A DNA stretch of 64,000 nucleotides from Acinetobacter sp. CFCC 10889 (GCF_003268395.1 NZ_LQXQ01000003.1:62001-126000); one strand, 5' to 3'. Numbered from the stretch's first letter, positions 28,431-38,230 are shown. Numbers and translations are program-made. The notes: generated by a model from the sequence alone, not told the origin.

Positions 28431-29306
28431 ATGAATGCTTTAACCCAAGATCTCGTAGATTTACTTACACTGGAAAAGCTTGAAGAACATATCTTTCGTG
28501 GACAAAGCCGTAATCTGGTAGGTAAACGTGTTTTTGGTGGGCAAGTGCTTGGTCAAGCATTGCGTGCAGCATCTTATACTGCGGATCGACCTGCACATTC
28601 GATGCATGCGTATTTCCTTTATGGTGGTGATATTAATGCGCCAATCATTTATGAAGTGGATAAGCTACGTGATGGTAAAAGCTTTTTAAGCCGCCAAGTG
28701 CGTGCCATTCAGCATGGGCGCACCATTTTTTCAGCGATGGTGTCATTTGCAACGCCTGAGGAAGGCTTAAATTATCAAGTTGATGAACCTGATTATCCAG
28801 CACCTGATGAATTAAAATCAGAACAGGAATTAAAAGAAAATTTAATTAATTTTATTCCTGAAAATATTCGTGCTGCATTTATGCGTCCACGCCAAGTGGA
28901 AATTAAACCGATTAATATTGGCAATCCATTTCAGCCACAGCCTGAAGCGCCGTTAAATGCATTTTATATGAAAACTTATGAAAAGCTGCCACAACAACTT
29001 GCAGATGATGTGGCTTTAAATCAGTCGATTGTGGCATTTTATTCAGATTATTCATTTATGGTGACAGCATTACGCCCACATGGCGTTAGTTATCTCACAC
29101 CAAGCATTCAGATTGCCAGTATTGACCATGCGATTTATTTCCATAAACCTGTCAAAGCAGATGAATGGATGCTTTATGATATGGATGCGACAGTGACAGC
29201 AAGCTCACGTGGTTTGAATCATGGACGTATGTGGCAAAATGGTGAACTGGTTTGTAGTACAGTGCAAGAAGGTTTGATGCGTATGCGTGAAATTGAGCAG
29301 CGTTAA
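28431..29306 (+). CDS. tesB: acyl-CoA thioesterase II
   Basis: Hydrolyses medium/long acyl-CoA to free acid and CoA. Double hotdog protein, 291 residues. Seen: FRGQSRNLVGKRVFGGQVLGQAL, HSMHAYFLYGGD, FLSRQVRAIQHGRTIF and, in the second hotdog, ASIDHAIYFHKP with MDATVTASSRGLNHGRMW. ATG 28431 follows TAGG; the longer frame from 28386 has no supporting site. Divergent from plsB. A terminator follows. Confidence 0.94.
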   Translation: MNALTQDLVDLLTLEKLEEHIFRGQSRNLVGKRVFGGQVLGQALRAASYTADRPAHSMHAYFLYGGDINAPIIYEVDKLRDGKSFLSRQVRAIQHGRTIFSAMVSFATPEEGLNYQVDEPDYPAPDELKSEQELKENLINFIPENIRAAFMRPRQVEIKPINIGNPFQPQPEAPLNAFYMKTYEKLPQQLADDVALNQSIVAFYSDYSFMVTALRPHGVSYLTPSIQIASIDHAIYFHKPVKADEWMLYDMDATVTASSRGLNHGRMWQNGELVCSTVQEGLMRMREIEQR

Positions 29307-29333
29307 GATTTTTATTTATAAAAATATATATTT

Positions 29334-29358
29334 AGCCATCAATCCTTGATGGCTTTTG
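29334..29358 (+). terminator. tesB terminator
   Basis: 9-bp stem AGCCATCAA/TTGATGGCT with loop TCC, followed by TTTT, about 28 bases after tesB. Confidence 0.8.
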
Positions 29359-29451
29359 CATTTTTAATGCAAGACTTGTCACAAAAAATGCTCGATTGTT
29401 CATGCTTTCAATGGCATAGTGCAGCTAATTTAAGAAAAATAGTCAGTGAAG

Positions 29452-30705
29452 ATGAGCTTAAATACGCAAATATTGATTGCTGCAATATTAGGAATTGCAT
29501 TTGGTTTCTTTCTGAATCAGTTTCCCGAAACACAATTTTTTGATAGTAGTATTTATATACTTGGTATTGCCAGTAGTATTTTTATTGGTTTGCTAAAAAT
29601 GCTGCTTGTGCCCTTGATTTTTAGCTCGATCGTGGTGGGTGTTTCTAATTTGCAAGCAGGTGGGCAGCTGAGTCGCACATGGAAAATCACCTTAGCCTGT
29701 TGTGTAACCACAACAACTTTGGCACTCATTTTAGGTTTAACCTGTGCTCATTTATTTGATGTTGGTAAGGGGGTAGACATTGCACTATTTCAAGATGCAA
29801 TGAATAGTCATCAAACTCCAGATACCTTAACACCAAGCTCATTTTTCACCAATTTTATTCAAAATACCTTAATCAATCCTTTTAAAGCATTTGCAGAAGG
29901 TAATGTCCTTGCGGTGGTGGTTTTTGCGCTTTTTTTGGGTGCTGCATTGGTCAAAGGTGGCGAGAAGTTTAAAAGTATTCGTAGTTTAAGTCTGCAATTT
30001 TTTGAAGTGATGATGTTGCTCGTCAGTTGGGTCATGAAACTTGCACCAATTGGAATTTTTGCATTATTGGCAAAGTTGATTTCAACTGAAGATATTTCGA
30101 TTTTGAGCCGTTTAGCTGAATTTGCTGCGGTGGTGACAGGAACAACCATTTTTCATGGAGCTGTAGTTTTACCATTGTTATTATGGGTTTTTGGAAAAAT
30201 GAGCCCAATCACCTTTTTTAAGGGTACAAGAGCAGCGCTGATCACTGCATTTGCAACAAGTTCAAGTTCGGCAACTATGCCGCTTTCAATGAAATGTGCA
30301 CAGGAAAATTTAGGTGTACGACCACAAACAGCAGGCTTTGTTATTCCACTTGGCACACAGCTCAATATGGATGGTACTGCGTTATATGAAGCTGCAGCTG
30401 CGTTATTTATTGCAAATCTAATGGGCTTGGACTTGAGTATTGGGCAGCAAATCATAGTTTGTTTGACAGCGATGATTGCTTCATTGGGTGCACCAGGGAT
30501 TCCAAGCGCAGGGATGGTGACGATGATCATGGTGTTGCAGTCGGTTGGACTGCCTGCAGAAGCGATAGCAATTTTACTGCCAATCGACCGTTTGCTTGAT
30601 ACAGTACGTACTGTAGTGAATGTTCAGGGAGATATGATGATTAGTGTAGTTGTTGATCGTCATACACGTAATATGGAAAGCCAACCATCAAGTATTGATG
30701 GGTGA
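29452..30705 (+). CDS. dicarboxylate/amino acid:cation symporter (DAACS)
   Basis: 417-residue inner-membrane carrier of the GltP/DctA family using Na+ or H+. The substrate-site signatures are present: the serine-rich hairpin ATSSSSATMPLSMKCA, the NMDGTALYEA segment (NMDGT) and hairpin-2 SLGAPGIPSAG. About eight helices are visible. ATG 29452 is preferred; a GTG is two codons upstream. The substrate (glutamate, aspartate, succinate or serine/threonine) is not resolved. Confidence 0.9.
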   Translation: MSLNTQILIAAILGIAFGFFLNQFPETQFFDSSIYILGIASSIFIGLLKMLLVPLIFSSIVVGVSNLQAGGQLSRTWKITLACCVTTTTLALILGLTCAHLFDVGKGVDIALFQDAMNSHQTPDTLTPSSFFTNFIQNTLINPFKAFAEGNVLAVVVFALFLGAALVKGGEKFKSIRSLSLQFFEVMMLLVSWVMKLAPIGIFALLAKLISTEDISILSRLAEFAAVVTGTTIFHGAVVLPLLLWVFGKMSPITFFKGTRAALITAFATSSSSATMPLSMKCAQENLGVRPQTAGFVIPLGTQLNMDGTALYEAAAALFIANLMGLDLSIGQQIIVCLTAMIASLGAPGIPSAGMVTMIMVLQSVGLPAEAIAILLPIDRLLDTVRTVVNVQGDMMISVVVDRHTRNMESQPSSIDG

Positions 30706-30712
30706 TTCGATA

Positions 30713-30742
30713 AAAAAAGCAGGATATAAATCCTGCTTTTTT
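30713..30742 (+). terminator. terminator of the symporter gene
   Basis: 12-bp stem AAAAAAGCAGGA/TCCTGCTTTTTT with loop TATAAA. The symmetry would let it also serve the convergent hydrolase gene. Confidence 0.92.
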
Positions 30743-30777
30743 ATTTGGTTTTATACTGAAAGATGTTTATTTTAAAT

Positions 30778-31725
30778 TTATGCTGCTACTTTCGGTAAAG
30801 CACGTTTTGCAGCAGGAGACTGATCTAAATATGCAATAGCATCTTCGGTCTTCGCTTCATGCACAGGATCATACCACGGCATTAAGTAGCTGAGTTGTTG
30901 TGAAATTAACCAGAAAGGGTGAGGCATGATGCGATTGTCTTTTTGTGCAATCGCTGCCCATTCACGCCAAATCCAAGGCTTATAAAAGGCAGGTTTCTTA
31001 TCTGCAAAACGTGGATCTTGTCCCATGATATGCGCAGCACCATCTACCCACAGTGCTAAAATGGCAACGATTGCGATAACACTTTGATAATAACGCGAAA
31101 TATAACCTCCACCTAAGTGGCGATATAAATCAAATGCAACTGTGCGGTGTTCAATTTCTTCTGCACCATGCCATTTGATTAAATCAAGCATATTTGGATC
31201 TGCACCTAACTTTTCCCATTGGGTGTTGTAAAGTGCATATTTTCCGAGTACACAGGTCATATGTTCTACGGTTGCCACAATACCAACACGGAATAAATCC
31301 CATTGATGATCAAGGGCTTTTGGAACATTAAGACCAAATGGCTTATCTGCCAGTAATTTTCCAAAAAGGAAATCCATCACATCTAAATTACGTTGAATAT
31401 CGATGTTACGTACAGTGAGGTATTCTTTATTTGCAGAAACATGGGCTTGAGCATGCATAGCTTCTTGGCGAATGAATGCACGAACATCCTCAGCCAATTT
31501 TTCATCAGTCACTTTAGGCAATACACGGTTGTATAAACGGCAGAACCAAAACTCACCCGCAGGTAGAATGTTGTTAATTTCATTAATGAAATAACTGGTA
31601 AATGGCTGATTTGGAATCCAATCAATCGGAGTATCTTGCCATTCGAACTTCACTTTACGAGGTTTGATATGATACTGAATAGACGATCCAATCTTACTGT
31701 TTTTTAATTTCGATAATAATTTCAT
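30778..31725 (-). CDS. predicted metal-dependent hydrolase (PF10118-like)
   Basis: 315 residues with the features of the PF10118 family: FIRQEAMHAQAH, then HGAEEIEHRTVAFDLY, whose His/Glu sets resemble a di-iron or other metal site in a helical bundle, plus an NNILPAGEFWFCRLY start. The biochemical function of this family is not established. ATG 31725 is preceded by AGGA; a GTG directly before it is possible. Confidence 0.8.
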   Translation of the reverse strand: MKLLSKLKNSKIGSSIQYHIKPRKVKFEWQDTPIDWIPNQPFTSYFINEINNILPAGEFWFCRLYNRVLPKVTDEKLAEDVRAFIRQEAMHAQAHVSANKEYLTVRNIDIQRNLDVMDFLFGKLLADKPFGLNVPKALDHQWDLFRVGIVATVEHMTCVLGKYALYNTQWEKLGADPNMLDLIKWHGAEEIEHRTVAFDLYRHLGGGYISRYYQSVIAIVAILALWVDGAAHIMGQDPRFADKKPAFYKPWIWREWAAIAQKDNRIMPHPFWLISQQLSYLMPWYDPVHEAKTEDAIAYLDQSPAAKRALPKVAA

Positions 31726-31784
31726 CACAGTGTCCTAATTTTTTTAATCTGTTACTACACATTCTATATTATTTAGTATAAAAA

Positions 31785-31819
31785 AATGTCCTAAATAGTT
31801 ATTAGCAATTTAGGACATT
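31785..31819 (-). terminator. engB terminator
   Basis: 12-base perfect arms AATGTCCTAAAT/ATTTAGGACATT with an 11-base loop. On the minus strand it is followed by a T7 run. It lies about 50 bases past the engB stop. Confidence 0.8.
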
Positions 31820-31866
31820 CCGTTATCAATAGGTGATGTATTTGGTCGGACAATTACAAAATTATT

Positions 31867-32727
31867 TTATTTATTGGCATCATTCTCTAAATTTTCATCA
31901 AATTCTGTTAAATCAGCTTCATCTAACTCATTTTCTACATCATCCAGATCAGTATCTAAATCATCTTCAGAGATTTCGGGAATACTGTCTAAGTCAAAGC
32001 CCGTTGGGTTATCCAACGTGAAGTTTAAACGTCCACCCATGACACTTGCGAGTTCTTCTAAGCCTTCTTTATTTAACGATGAGAACAATTGAATAGAGAA
32101 ACTGAGTTTCATTTTCTTCAATTCTTGTTTGACTTCTAACAAGGCTTTGTTGGCAGGACCACGATTGAGTTTGTCTGACTTGGTGAGTAAGACATGCACA
32201 AATAACTGACGAGAATACGCCCATTCCAACATCATCACATCAAAATGTTGTAAAGGATGACGAATATCCATCAGTAAAATTAAGCCTTGTAGGCTTTGAC
32301 GATGAATCAGGTAATTTTCAAGCTCTTTTTGCCATACGATTTTCATCGCTTCAGGAACAGCGGCATAACCATAACCAGGTAAGTCCACTAAGCGTTGATC
32401 TGGATTTCCCAAACTGAAAAAGTTGATCATTTGGGTACGACCAGGTCGTTTCGAGGCACGTGCAAGCTGTTTTTGATTGGTAATGGTGTTGATTGCGCTC
32501 GATTTTCCTGCATTTGAGCGACCTGCAAATGCGACCTCATAACCTGTGTCTTCTACGCACAAATCGAGCTTTGGAGCACTCATTAAAAACTCAGCTTTAT
32601 GTAGCCACTTGAGTGCTGTGCCTGCATATTCAGAAATAGCCGAATCCACTTTTTTTTCGTAGCTAATTTTCTGCCGAGGTGCATTTGCTGTTTTACTGTT
32701 TTTCGACTTTCCACTGCTGCGATGCAT
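31867..32727 (-). CDS. engB: ribosome biogenesis GTPase EngB/YsxC with acidic C-terminal extension
   Basis: Essential GTPase for large-subunit assembly. G1 GRSNAGKSSAI, G3 DLPGYGYA, G4 TKSDKL and a G5-like SSLN are present, with KRPGRTQMINFF in switch I. The GTPase body ends near residue 235. The last 50 residues are very acidic (ISEDDLDTDLDDVENELDEA and onward), longer than the usual 200-220-residue protein. The N-terminus is basic. Start ATG 32727. Confidence 0.93.
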   Translation of the reverse strand: MHRSSGKSKNSKTANAPRQKISYEKKVDSAISEYAGTALKWLHKAEFLMSAPKLDLCVEDTGYEVAFAGRSNAGKSSAINTITNQKQLARASKRPGRTQMINFFSLGNPDQRLVDLPGYGYAAVPEAMKIVWQKELENYLIHRQSLQGLILLMDIRHPLQHFDVMMLEWAYSRQLFVHVLLTKSDKLNRGPANKALLEVKQELKKMKLSFSIQLFSSLNKEGLEELASVMGGRLNFTLDNPTGFDLDSIPEISEDDLDTDLDDVENELDEADLTEFDENLENDANK

Positions 32728-32827
32728 AATTCAACTTCAAACTAAAAATTATGCCTAGTATAAATGATCAGATTGAGTCTGACGAATTTCTTGCAATAAA
32801 TTCAGTCATTGATCCGAATTAAAACCC

Positions 32828-33274
32828 TTATCCAAGTTGGATTAATTCAATTGGTGAATTATGAGAAGGTGTTGCGCCATTGGAACGATTCAAAACATCA
32901 GCAACAGTATATTGATCTAATATTTGATAAAACTGTTCAACAGCCTGATCTAAAATGCCTTTTAATCCGCAATTGCTGCGTAGAACACAAGGTGGAGTAT
33001 TGCATTCTACGATTGGAACTTCGCCTTGTAAAATACGCACCATCGCACCGAGTTTTAAAGTGTGTACATTAGGATTTAAACGAATGCCTCCACCTTTACC
33101 ACGAGTGGTGATGAGCCAATCTTTTTTTGCCATGAAATGTACAATTTTGACCAAATGGTTTTCTGAAACGTGCAGGTCTTTAGCAATTTCCGCAATGGTA
33201 TACGGTGTCTCTCGAGGTCTTGCTGTGTATAAGACGAGACGGAGTGCATAATCCGTAAATTTATTTAACTGCAT
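32828..33274 (-). CDS. nsrR: Rrf2-family nitric-oxide-sensing repressor NsrR
   Basis: 148-residue winged-helix repressor. The N-terminus MQLNKFTDYALRLVLYTA is the Rrf2 start. The HTH contains TIAEIAKDLHVSENHLVKIV. Three cysteines in ECNTPPCVLRSNCGLKG have the spacing of NsrR iron-sulfur ligands. The cluster is expected to break down on contact with NO, releasing DNA. It lies downstream of a flavohaemoglobin gene that carries an NsrR-type operator, which supports the assignment. Confidence 0.88.
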   Translation of the reverse strand: MQLNKFTDYALRLVLYTARPRETPYTIAEIAKDLHVSENHLVKIVHFMAKKDWLITTRGKGGGIRLNPNVHTLKLGAMVRILQGEVPIVECNTPPCVLRSNCGLKGILDQAVEQFYQILDQYTVADVLNRSNGATPSHNSPIELIQLG

Positions 33275-33434
33275 AGTACTTTCGGTTGCTAAATTTAAAA
33301 CTATGTTAACGTGAAATTTGTTGAAAGCAAAAGAATCTGAAAATAAATCCGACTGAATTTATCGGCTATAAAACTTGATTAAAAATAGATTGTTGAAAGA
33401 AAACTTGAAAAGTATCAGAGTTTTTGAATGAAGC

Positions 33435-33463
33435 AAATAGGTCAAACATAGTCTGACCTATTT
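33435..33463 (-). terminator. terminator after the flavohaemoglobin gene
   Basis: 10-bp perfect stem AAATAGGTCA/TGACCTATTT with a 9-base loop, about 20 bases beyond the repaired stop at 33482. It indicates that the gene normally ends here. Confidence 0.6.
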
Positions 33464-33481
33464 AAGTATATTGAGTCAGCA

Positions 33482-34245
33482 TTAGCCTTTTAATGGTGCA
33501 GTCACTTGTACTGTGTCACCGATGTTGTAATTTTCCAGTAAAATATTAGCAACAGAATATTCAGTCGCAGTTTCTACAGGTTTTACTTCAATTTGATATT
33601 CAGCATCGTTTTGTGCTGCTGCAAAGTAAACTGTTGTGGTTGTTGGATGCTGTGATTTGGCACTTGTACTTTGACTGAAATGTATTGACTCGCTTCAGCA
33701 GCAGGAATGCCATTGCCATCTTTGGCTTTTAAAGTGAATTTTTTACCGATTTCTGTTGTTTCTACTGCTGTAATTTCAAATTCACGCCAGCCAGCCCAAC
33801 CGCCATTTTGTGTTGCTAAGCCATCATATTTGGCTTTTTCAACATTAATCAAAATATCTGCCAGTTGTAAGTATGCTTCTTTCCATGCAGCGATTAGGTC
33901 TGATTCAAAAGGAACATTTAAAACTTCACTGATTGAGTGTAAAAGGTTTTCCCCGACAATTGCATATTGATCTGCTTGAATATTTAAGCTGACATGTTTT
34001 GTTGTAATGTGTTCAATTGCTTTAGCTAAAACGCTTGGGTTTTCGATATTTTCTGCATAAGCCAAAACTGCCGCAGCAAGCGCACGTGGTTGGCGACCAC
34101 TGCTTTGATGATCCATGTTAAATACATTTTTCAGATCAGGATTGTTGGTCAGCATGCGGTTATAAAAATATTGAGTCAATGCAACGCCATTTTCACGAAG
34201 CACAGGTACAGTAGATTTTACGAGTTCGATATGTTGTGGTGTCAT
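33482..34245 (-). pseudogene. flavohaemoglobin-like protein without NAD domain, frameshifted
   Basis: NO dioxygenase family. The globin domain (residues 1-140) has the proximal-His segment and YAIVGENLLHSI. The FAD/ferredoxin-reductase domain then begins (WAGWREFEITAVE, YISVKVQVPN). The open frame runs to 33583 (220 residues). It slips near 33621-33622, because AAQNDAEYQIEVKPVE and the rest continue in another frame to TAPLKG at 33482. One added T on the minus strand (TTG-TCA-GCA) repairs it to 254 residues. Even then the NAD-binding domain is absent, and a terminator follows. Confidence 0.75.
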
Positions 34246-34271
34246 GGCTAGACCTTTTTATCTGGCTTTAT

Positions 34272-34294
34272 AAGATATATTTAAAATACATCTT
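34272..34294. promoter_or_regulatory. NsrR-type operator upstream of the flavohaemoglobin gene
   Basis: The half-sites AAGATATATTT (34272-34282) and AAATACATCTT (34284-34294) are separated by one A. This is very close to the gammaproteobacterial NsrR consensus AAGATGCATTT-N-AAATGCATCTT. It lies 27-49 bases upstream of the gene start, where it would cover the promoter, and nsrR is adjacent. Confidence 0.8.
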
Positions 34295-34398
34295 TAATAT
34301 TTAAATTGCAAGCCTCTTTAAAATAAAAACCATGAAAAAAATAAGGAATAATAAATTATTCCTTATTTAATCGTACTTTATATCTCAAAAGTGTGAAT

Positions 34399-35982
34399 TT
34401 ATTTTCCACCAAATAGAGAGCCTAGCAAACCACGTACAATTTTCTGACCTGTGCTGCCACCTAAACTACGTGCTGCACTTTTAGCAAAAGTTCCCACAAT
34501 ATCTTGGGTTATTTTTTCACGTTGTTTTGCAGCACGTTCTGCTTCCTTTTGTTGTTCTTTGGCAAGGCGCTCTTGTTCTTTGGCTTGTTGTTTTTCTATG
34601 GCTTCCTGTTGTTTGAGTTGTTGCTTAGTGATTTCCTCAAGTTGTTTTGCTTGCTGTGCTGCGAGTTCAAATGCAATTTTTTCTTGTGCTTGATTTGCAA
34701 CTTTACGCTGTAGCATTTCATAAGCACTGTCACGATCGACTTCAGTGTCATAGACGCCTGCGACAATACTTTGTGTCATGAGTGCTTTGCGTTCATCGAG
34801 TGTGATTGGGCTAAAAGCAGAGTAGGGCGGCATGACCATACCACGTTCAACCACTTGAGGTGTGCCTTGCTCATCTAAGCAGCTAATGAGGGCTTCACCG
34901 ACAGCGAGCTCGGTAATGGCTTGGTCAACTTTAAACTCTGGATTAGCACGAAAAGTATCAGCAGCAGTTTTTACTGCTTTTTGATCTTTTGGGGTGAATG
35001 CACGTAATGCATGTTGTACACGATTGCCTAATTGTCCAAGTACATCTTCGGGAATGTCTAGTGGACTTTGACTAATAAAATAAATTCCCACCCCTTTAGA
35101 ACGAATCAAGCGCACGACTTGCTGAATTTTTTCTTGTAATGCGGGACTTGCATTATTAAATAATAAATGCGCCTCATCAAAGAAAAATACCAGTTTTGGC
35201 TTATCCATGTCACCGACTTTAGGTAATTTTTCAAATAACTCAGATAGCATCCAAAGTAAGAATGTGGCATAGAGTTTTGGGGTATTCATCAATTTATCAG
35301 CAGCGAGTAAATTGATATAACCATGCCCATGAGTATCGGTTTGGATAAAATCCATAATGTCTAAACTGGGTTCGCCAAAGAAACGCTCTCCGCCTTGATC
35401 ACCAAGTGCCAATAAATTACGTTGAATCGCACCGAGACTGGCTGGAGATAAGTTGCCATATTCTGCTTTTAAATCAGCTGCATTTTCACTGACATAAGTC
35501 AGCATCGCTTTGAGGTCTTTAAAGTCGATGAGGAGTAAACCTTGGTCATCAGCGACACGAAATACTGCAGATAACACACCTTCTTGCGTTTCATTTAAAT
35601 TTAACATCTGTGCAAGGAGTAAAGGACCGATTTCAGAAACAGTTGTACGAATCGGATGACCTTGCTCACCAAATAAATCCCAAAAAATCGTAGGTGATGC
35701 TGTAAAGGTAATACTGTCAACTCCTAAGCTTTTGATACGCTCATCAAACTTGGGGTTACTTGCACCTGCTTTTGCGATACTGGATACGTCACCTTTAGCA
35801 TCGGCGAGGAGGACGGGTACACCAATTCGGGAAAAGCTTTCGGCGAGGACTTTGAGGGTGATCGTTTTTCCTGTACCTGTTGCGCCTGCGATCAGTCCGT
35901 GACGGTTGGCAAATTGAGAATGTAAAACGATGTCTTGTGTTGTATCAGATGTTTTTTTTGCAATGACGATTGGTGTTGCCAT
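34399..35982 (-). CDS. HerA-like ATPase (DUF853/YjgR family)
   Basis: 527-residue P-loop ATPase. Walker [28 protein letters not shown], Walker [13 protein letters not shown] and the arginine-bearing [18 protein letters not shown] are seen. The last 100 residues (about 410-500) form a Gln/Glu/Lys-rich coiled coil, followed by a glycine-rich end. The family is widespread, and its role (DNA translocase or helicase-like) is not defined. Transcribed alone. Confidence 0.88.
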   Translation of the reverse strand: MATPIVIAKKTSDTTQDIVLHSQFANRHGLIAGATGTGKTITLKVLAESFSRIGVPVLLADAKGDVSSIAKAGASNPKFDERIKSLGVDSITFTASPTIFWDLFGEQGHPIRTTVSEIGPLLLAQMLNLNETQEGVLSAVFRVADDQGLLLIDFKDLKAMLTYVSENAADLKAEYGNLSPASLGAIQRNLLALGDQGGERFFGEPSLDIMDFIQTDTHGHGYINLLAADKLMNTPKLYATFLLWMLSELFEKLPKVGDMDKPKLVFFFDEAHLLFNNASPALQEKIQQVVRLIRSKGVGIYFISQSPLDIPEDVLGQLGNRVQHALRAFTPKDQKAVKTAADTFRANPEFKVDQAITELAVGEALISCLDEQGTPQVVERGMVMPPYSAFSPITLDERKALMTQSIVAGVYDTEVDRDSAYEMLQRKVANQAQEKIAFELAAQQAKQLEEITKQQLKQQEAIEKQQAKEQERLAKEQQKEAERAAKQREKITQDIVGTFAKSAARSLGGSTGQKIVRGLLGSLFGGK

Positions 35983-36453
35983 AAATGAACCTATTTCTGA
36001 TCTAAAATTTTGGAATTATTACTTTAATTTTTAGCATAGAAAGAAGCTGTTGTGCTTAAATTTTATCTATTTTTACAATACAGAGATAAATATATTAAGT
36101 GTTGATTTAAATAAAGTATAAAAGTGAAATTTAGCATAAAAAAGTAACTTATTTGTGAGTAAAAAATAGTAAGTTAGGAGTGATATTGTGATAAATATAT
36201 TAGAATATGTGAAATTAGTTTGATTAATACTTAAATAAAAAAAATATTGATGGAATAAGTCTAAAAAATAATTTTAAAGATTTCAAATGTTAATTTTAAA
36301 GTGTAATAGGATGCGATTGTATTTTTTTTAATCCATTGTAAAATGATCATAACTATAATTTAGTTTAGCTTTCAATAGCTTATATTGTTTTAGCTTTATT
36401 AAACAATATTCATTTTATTTTTCACATTATAGTTCAAAGAAAAGAGAAACAAT
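35983..36453. other. very AT-rich divergent spacer
   Basis: About 470 bases between the HerA-like gene and the divergent lipoprotein gene, with extreme AT content. I see no ORF, RNA gene or clear palindrome. An A/G-rich AAAGAAAAGAGAAA ribosome binding region precedes the ATG at 36454. H-NS-type silencing is possible given the composition, but there is no direct evidence. Confidence 0.4.
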
Positions 36454-38148
36454 ATGCTTATTCAAAAACAACTTCTTGCTTTATTGGTTGGCTCATCAAT
36501 GTTGTTAACCGCATGTGGTGGTGATTCAAATGATTCTGAATCAACAACTCCAAAGCCTACTGAACCAAAACCAACAGAACCAAAACCAACAGAACCAAAG
36601 CCTACTGAACCAAAACCGACTGAAGTTACTGTTCAAACTGAAGCGACTTTAATTAGTGAAAAAGCGAATATCGCAGTGTTTGGTAAAGTGGATAAGAAGA
36701 ATTTTTCTGAAACTTCATTAAGTACTGGAAATGGTGTTTTGCTTTTAGATGATGCTCAATTGAATTCTGTTGGTTTTGCATTAGATTTGAAAGAAAAAGC
36801 AACGGATCTTAGTGTATTTTCAGCAGCACAACTTAATAATTATATGAAATTGTTGAAAGATAATGGTGCGATCGTCAATGTTTTAGTGAATAAAACATCG
36901 CAAAACCCGCAAGGTAATGTTGTTAATGTAACACTTGATGTGGACTTTAAGAATGCTGAAAACTTAAATCGTGTACGTGAAATTTTATTACTTTCTTTAA
37001 ATCAGGGTAAATCAATTGCACTACCTACAACAGTAACAGCAAAAGACACAAAGCAGCGCTTAAACCTTGCTTTTTGGGTGGCGAATGGTACTGGGTTTGT
37101 ATGGGGAAATACCTATGCAGCGAGTCAAGCAGGTACAATTGAAAAACAATATGGAGATTTAAATATTGCTAGTGCTTTAACTAGTAATGTGAAATTAGAA
37201 ATTAAAACTGTGACTAATAGTTTTACTCAAAATGCTAAAGGTTCAAATGCAGTTGATATTTTATGGAATATTGATTCTTCAGGCTCAATGTCTGAGGAGC
37301 AAAAAAATCTCGCAAATGGAGCTTCACAATTTTTTACTGCTTTAAATAAGGCGGGTGTGGATTACCGTTTGGCGGTCAATACGCAGGATGGAGGAGAGTG
37401 TAAAAGTTTAAGAACCTTAAGTGATAAGAAGTCTGTATTTATTGACCGAACTACTGCAAATGCAGAGGAAGAATGGAAAAAACTTGCTCAACCTGGTACA
37501 TGGGATTCTGCAACAGAGACGGGCTTTTACTGTGTGCGTGAAGCGGATTTGACAAGTTTTGATCGTCCAAATGCAAAAAACTTAGTTGTTTTTGTATCTG
37601 ATGAGCCAGAAAATGAAACTGTACAGCAGACAAGACCTTCAGGTGCTTCAGGTTATAAGGTTCGTAACTTTACAGATTATAAAAACTACTTCTTGAAAAC
37701 TGGTGCGACTTATTTCTCTATTGTGGGTACAGCAGATGTTATCCGTAATACATTTGAAGATAATAACTTGAGTTATCAGGATAAAAACTGGGACTGTAAA
37801 GGGGAGGGTGGCTCTGCGGCAGGAGGAGCACATTTTAAAGAAATTTCACGTGTAACAGGTGGTAGTTTTGCTTCGATTTGTTCAAATGCAAGCAGTTGGG
37901 GGGTGATGTTTAATGAAATTATTAAGTCCGCATCAGGTTTGGCAAGTAGCTTCACATTGACACAACTTCCAATTCCATCGACTGTGACAGTGAAAGTTGC
38001 AGGTAAGGAAATACAACGTGATCTAGCTCATCAAAATGGGTTTGATTTGGTTTATAGTGCGACAGATGTGACTGTAGTGTTTTATGGCGCAGCATTACCA
38101 ACGGCAAATCAAAAAGTGGATGTAAGTTATAAATATTTGAAAAAATAA
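36454..38148 (+). CDS. lipoprotein with von Willebrand factor A-like domain
   Basis: 564-residue surface or periplasmic lipoprotein. The signal peptide ends at the lipobox LTAC (Cys21). It is followed by a KPTEP linker of five tandem units (residues 33-57). A vWA-like domain carries the MIDAS signature DSSGSM at residues 274-279, with NLVVFVSDEPEN as a later strand. Several cysteines in the second half may form disulfides. The C-terminus (TVTVKVAGKEIQRD) resembles a small beta domain. An adhesion or matrix-binding role is inference. Confidence 0.85.
   Translation: MLIQKQLLALLVGSSMLLTACGGDSNDSESTTPKPTEPKPTEPKPTEPKPTEPKPTEVTVQTEATLISEKANIAVFGKVDKKNFSETSLSTGNGVLLLDDAQLNSVGFALDLKEKATDLSVFSAAQLNNYMKLLKDNGAIVNVLVNKTSQNPQGNVVNVTLDVDFKNAENLNRVREILLLSLNQGKSIALPTTVTAKDTKQRLNLAFWVANGTGFVWGNTYAASQAGTIEKQYGDLNIASALTSNVKLEIKTVTNSFTQNAKGSNAVDILWNIDSSGSMSEEQKNLANGASQFFTALNKAGVDYRLAVNTQDGGECKSLRTLSDKKSVFIDRTTANAEEEWKKLAQPGTWDSATETGFYCVREADLTSFDRPNAKNLVVFVSDEPENETVQQTRPSGASGYKVRNFTDYKNYFLKTGATYFSIVGTADVIRNTFEDNNLSYQDKNWDCKGEGGSAAGGAHFKEISRVTGGSFASICSNASSWGVMFNEIIKSASGLASSFTLTQLPIPSTVTVKVAGKEIQRDLAHQNGFDLVYSATDVTVVFYGAALPTANQKVDVSYKYLKK
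36550..36624 (+). repeat. five 15-base tandem repeats (Pro-Lys-Pro-Thr-Glu)
   Basis: Five 15-base units. Units 1 and 4 are identical (CCAAAGCCTACTGAA), units 2 and 3 are identical (CCAAAACCAACAGAA), and unit 5 is a mix. The pattern points to internal duplication. Copy number may vary between strains and change the linker length without a frameshift. Confidence 0.9.
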
Positions 38149-38230
38149 CAATAGGCTTAATGAGTTAATGCTGATTAGTTGGGATAAATGACAGAATAAA
38201 CTCCTAAAATCTTCCCTTTCTGTGAAACTA

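Noticed and set aside
34504..34713. Cys/Leu/Phe-rich plus-strand frames
   Set aside because: Antisense of the Gln/Lys coiled coil of the HerA-like gene.
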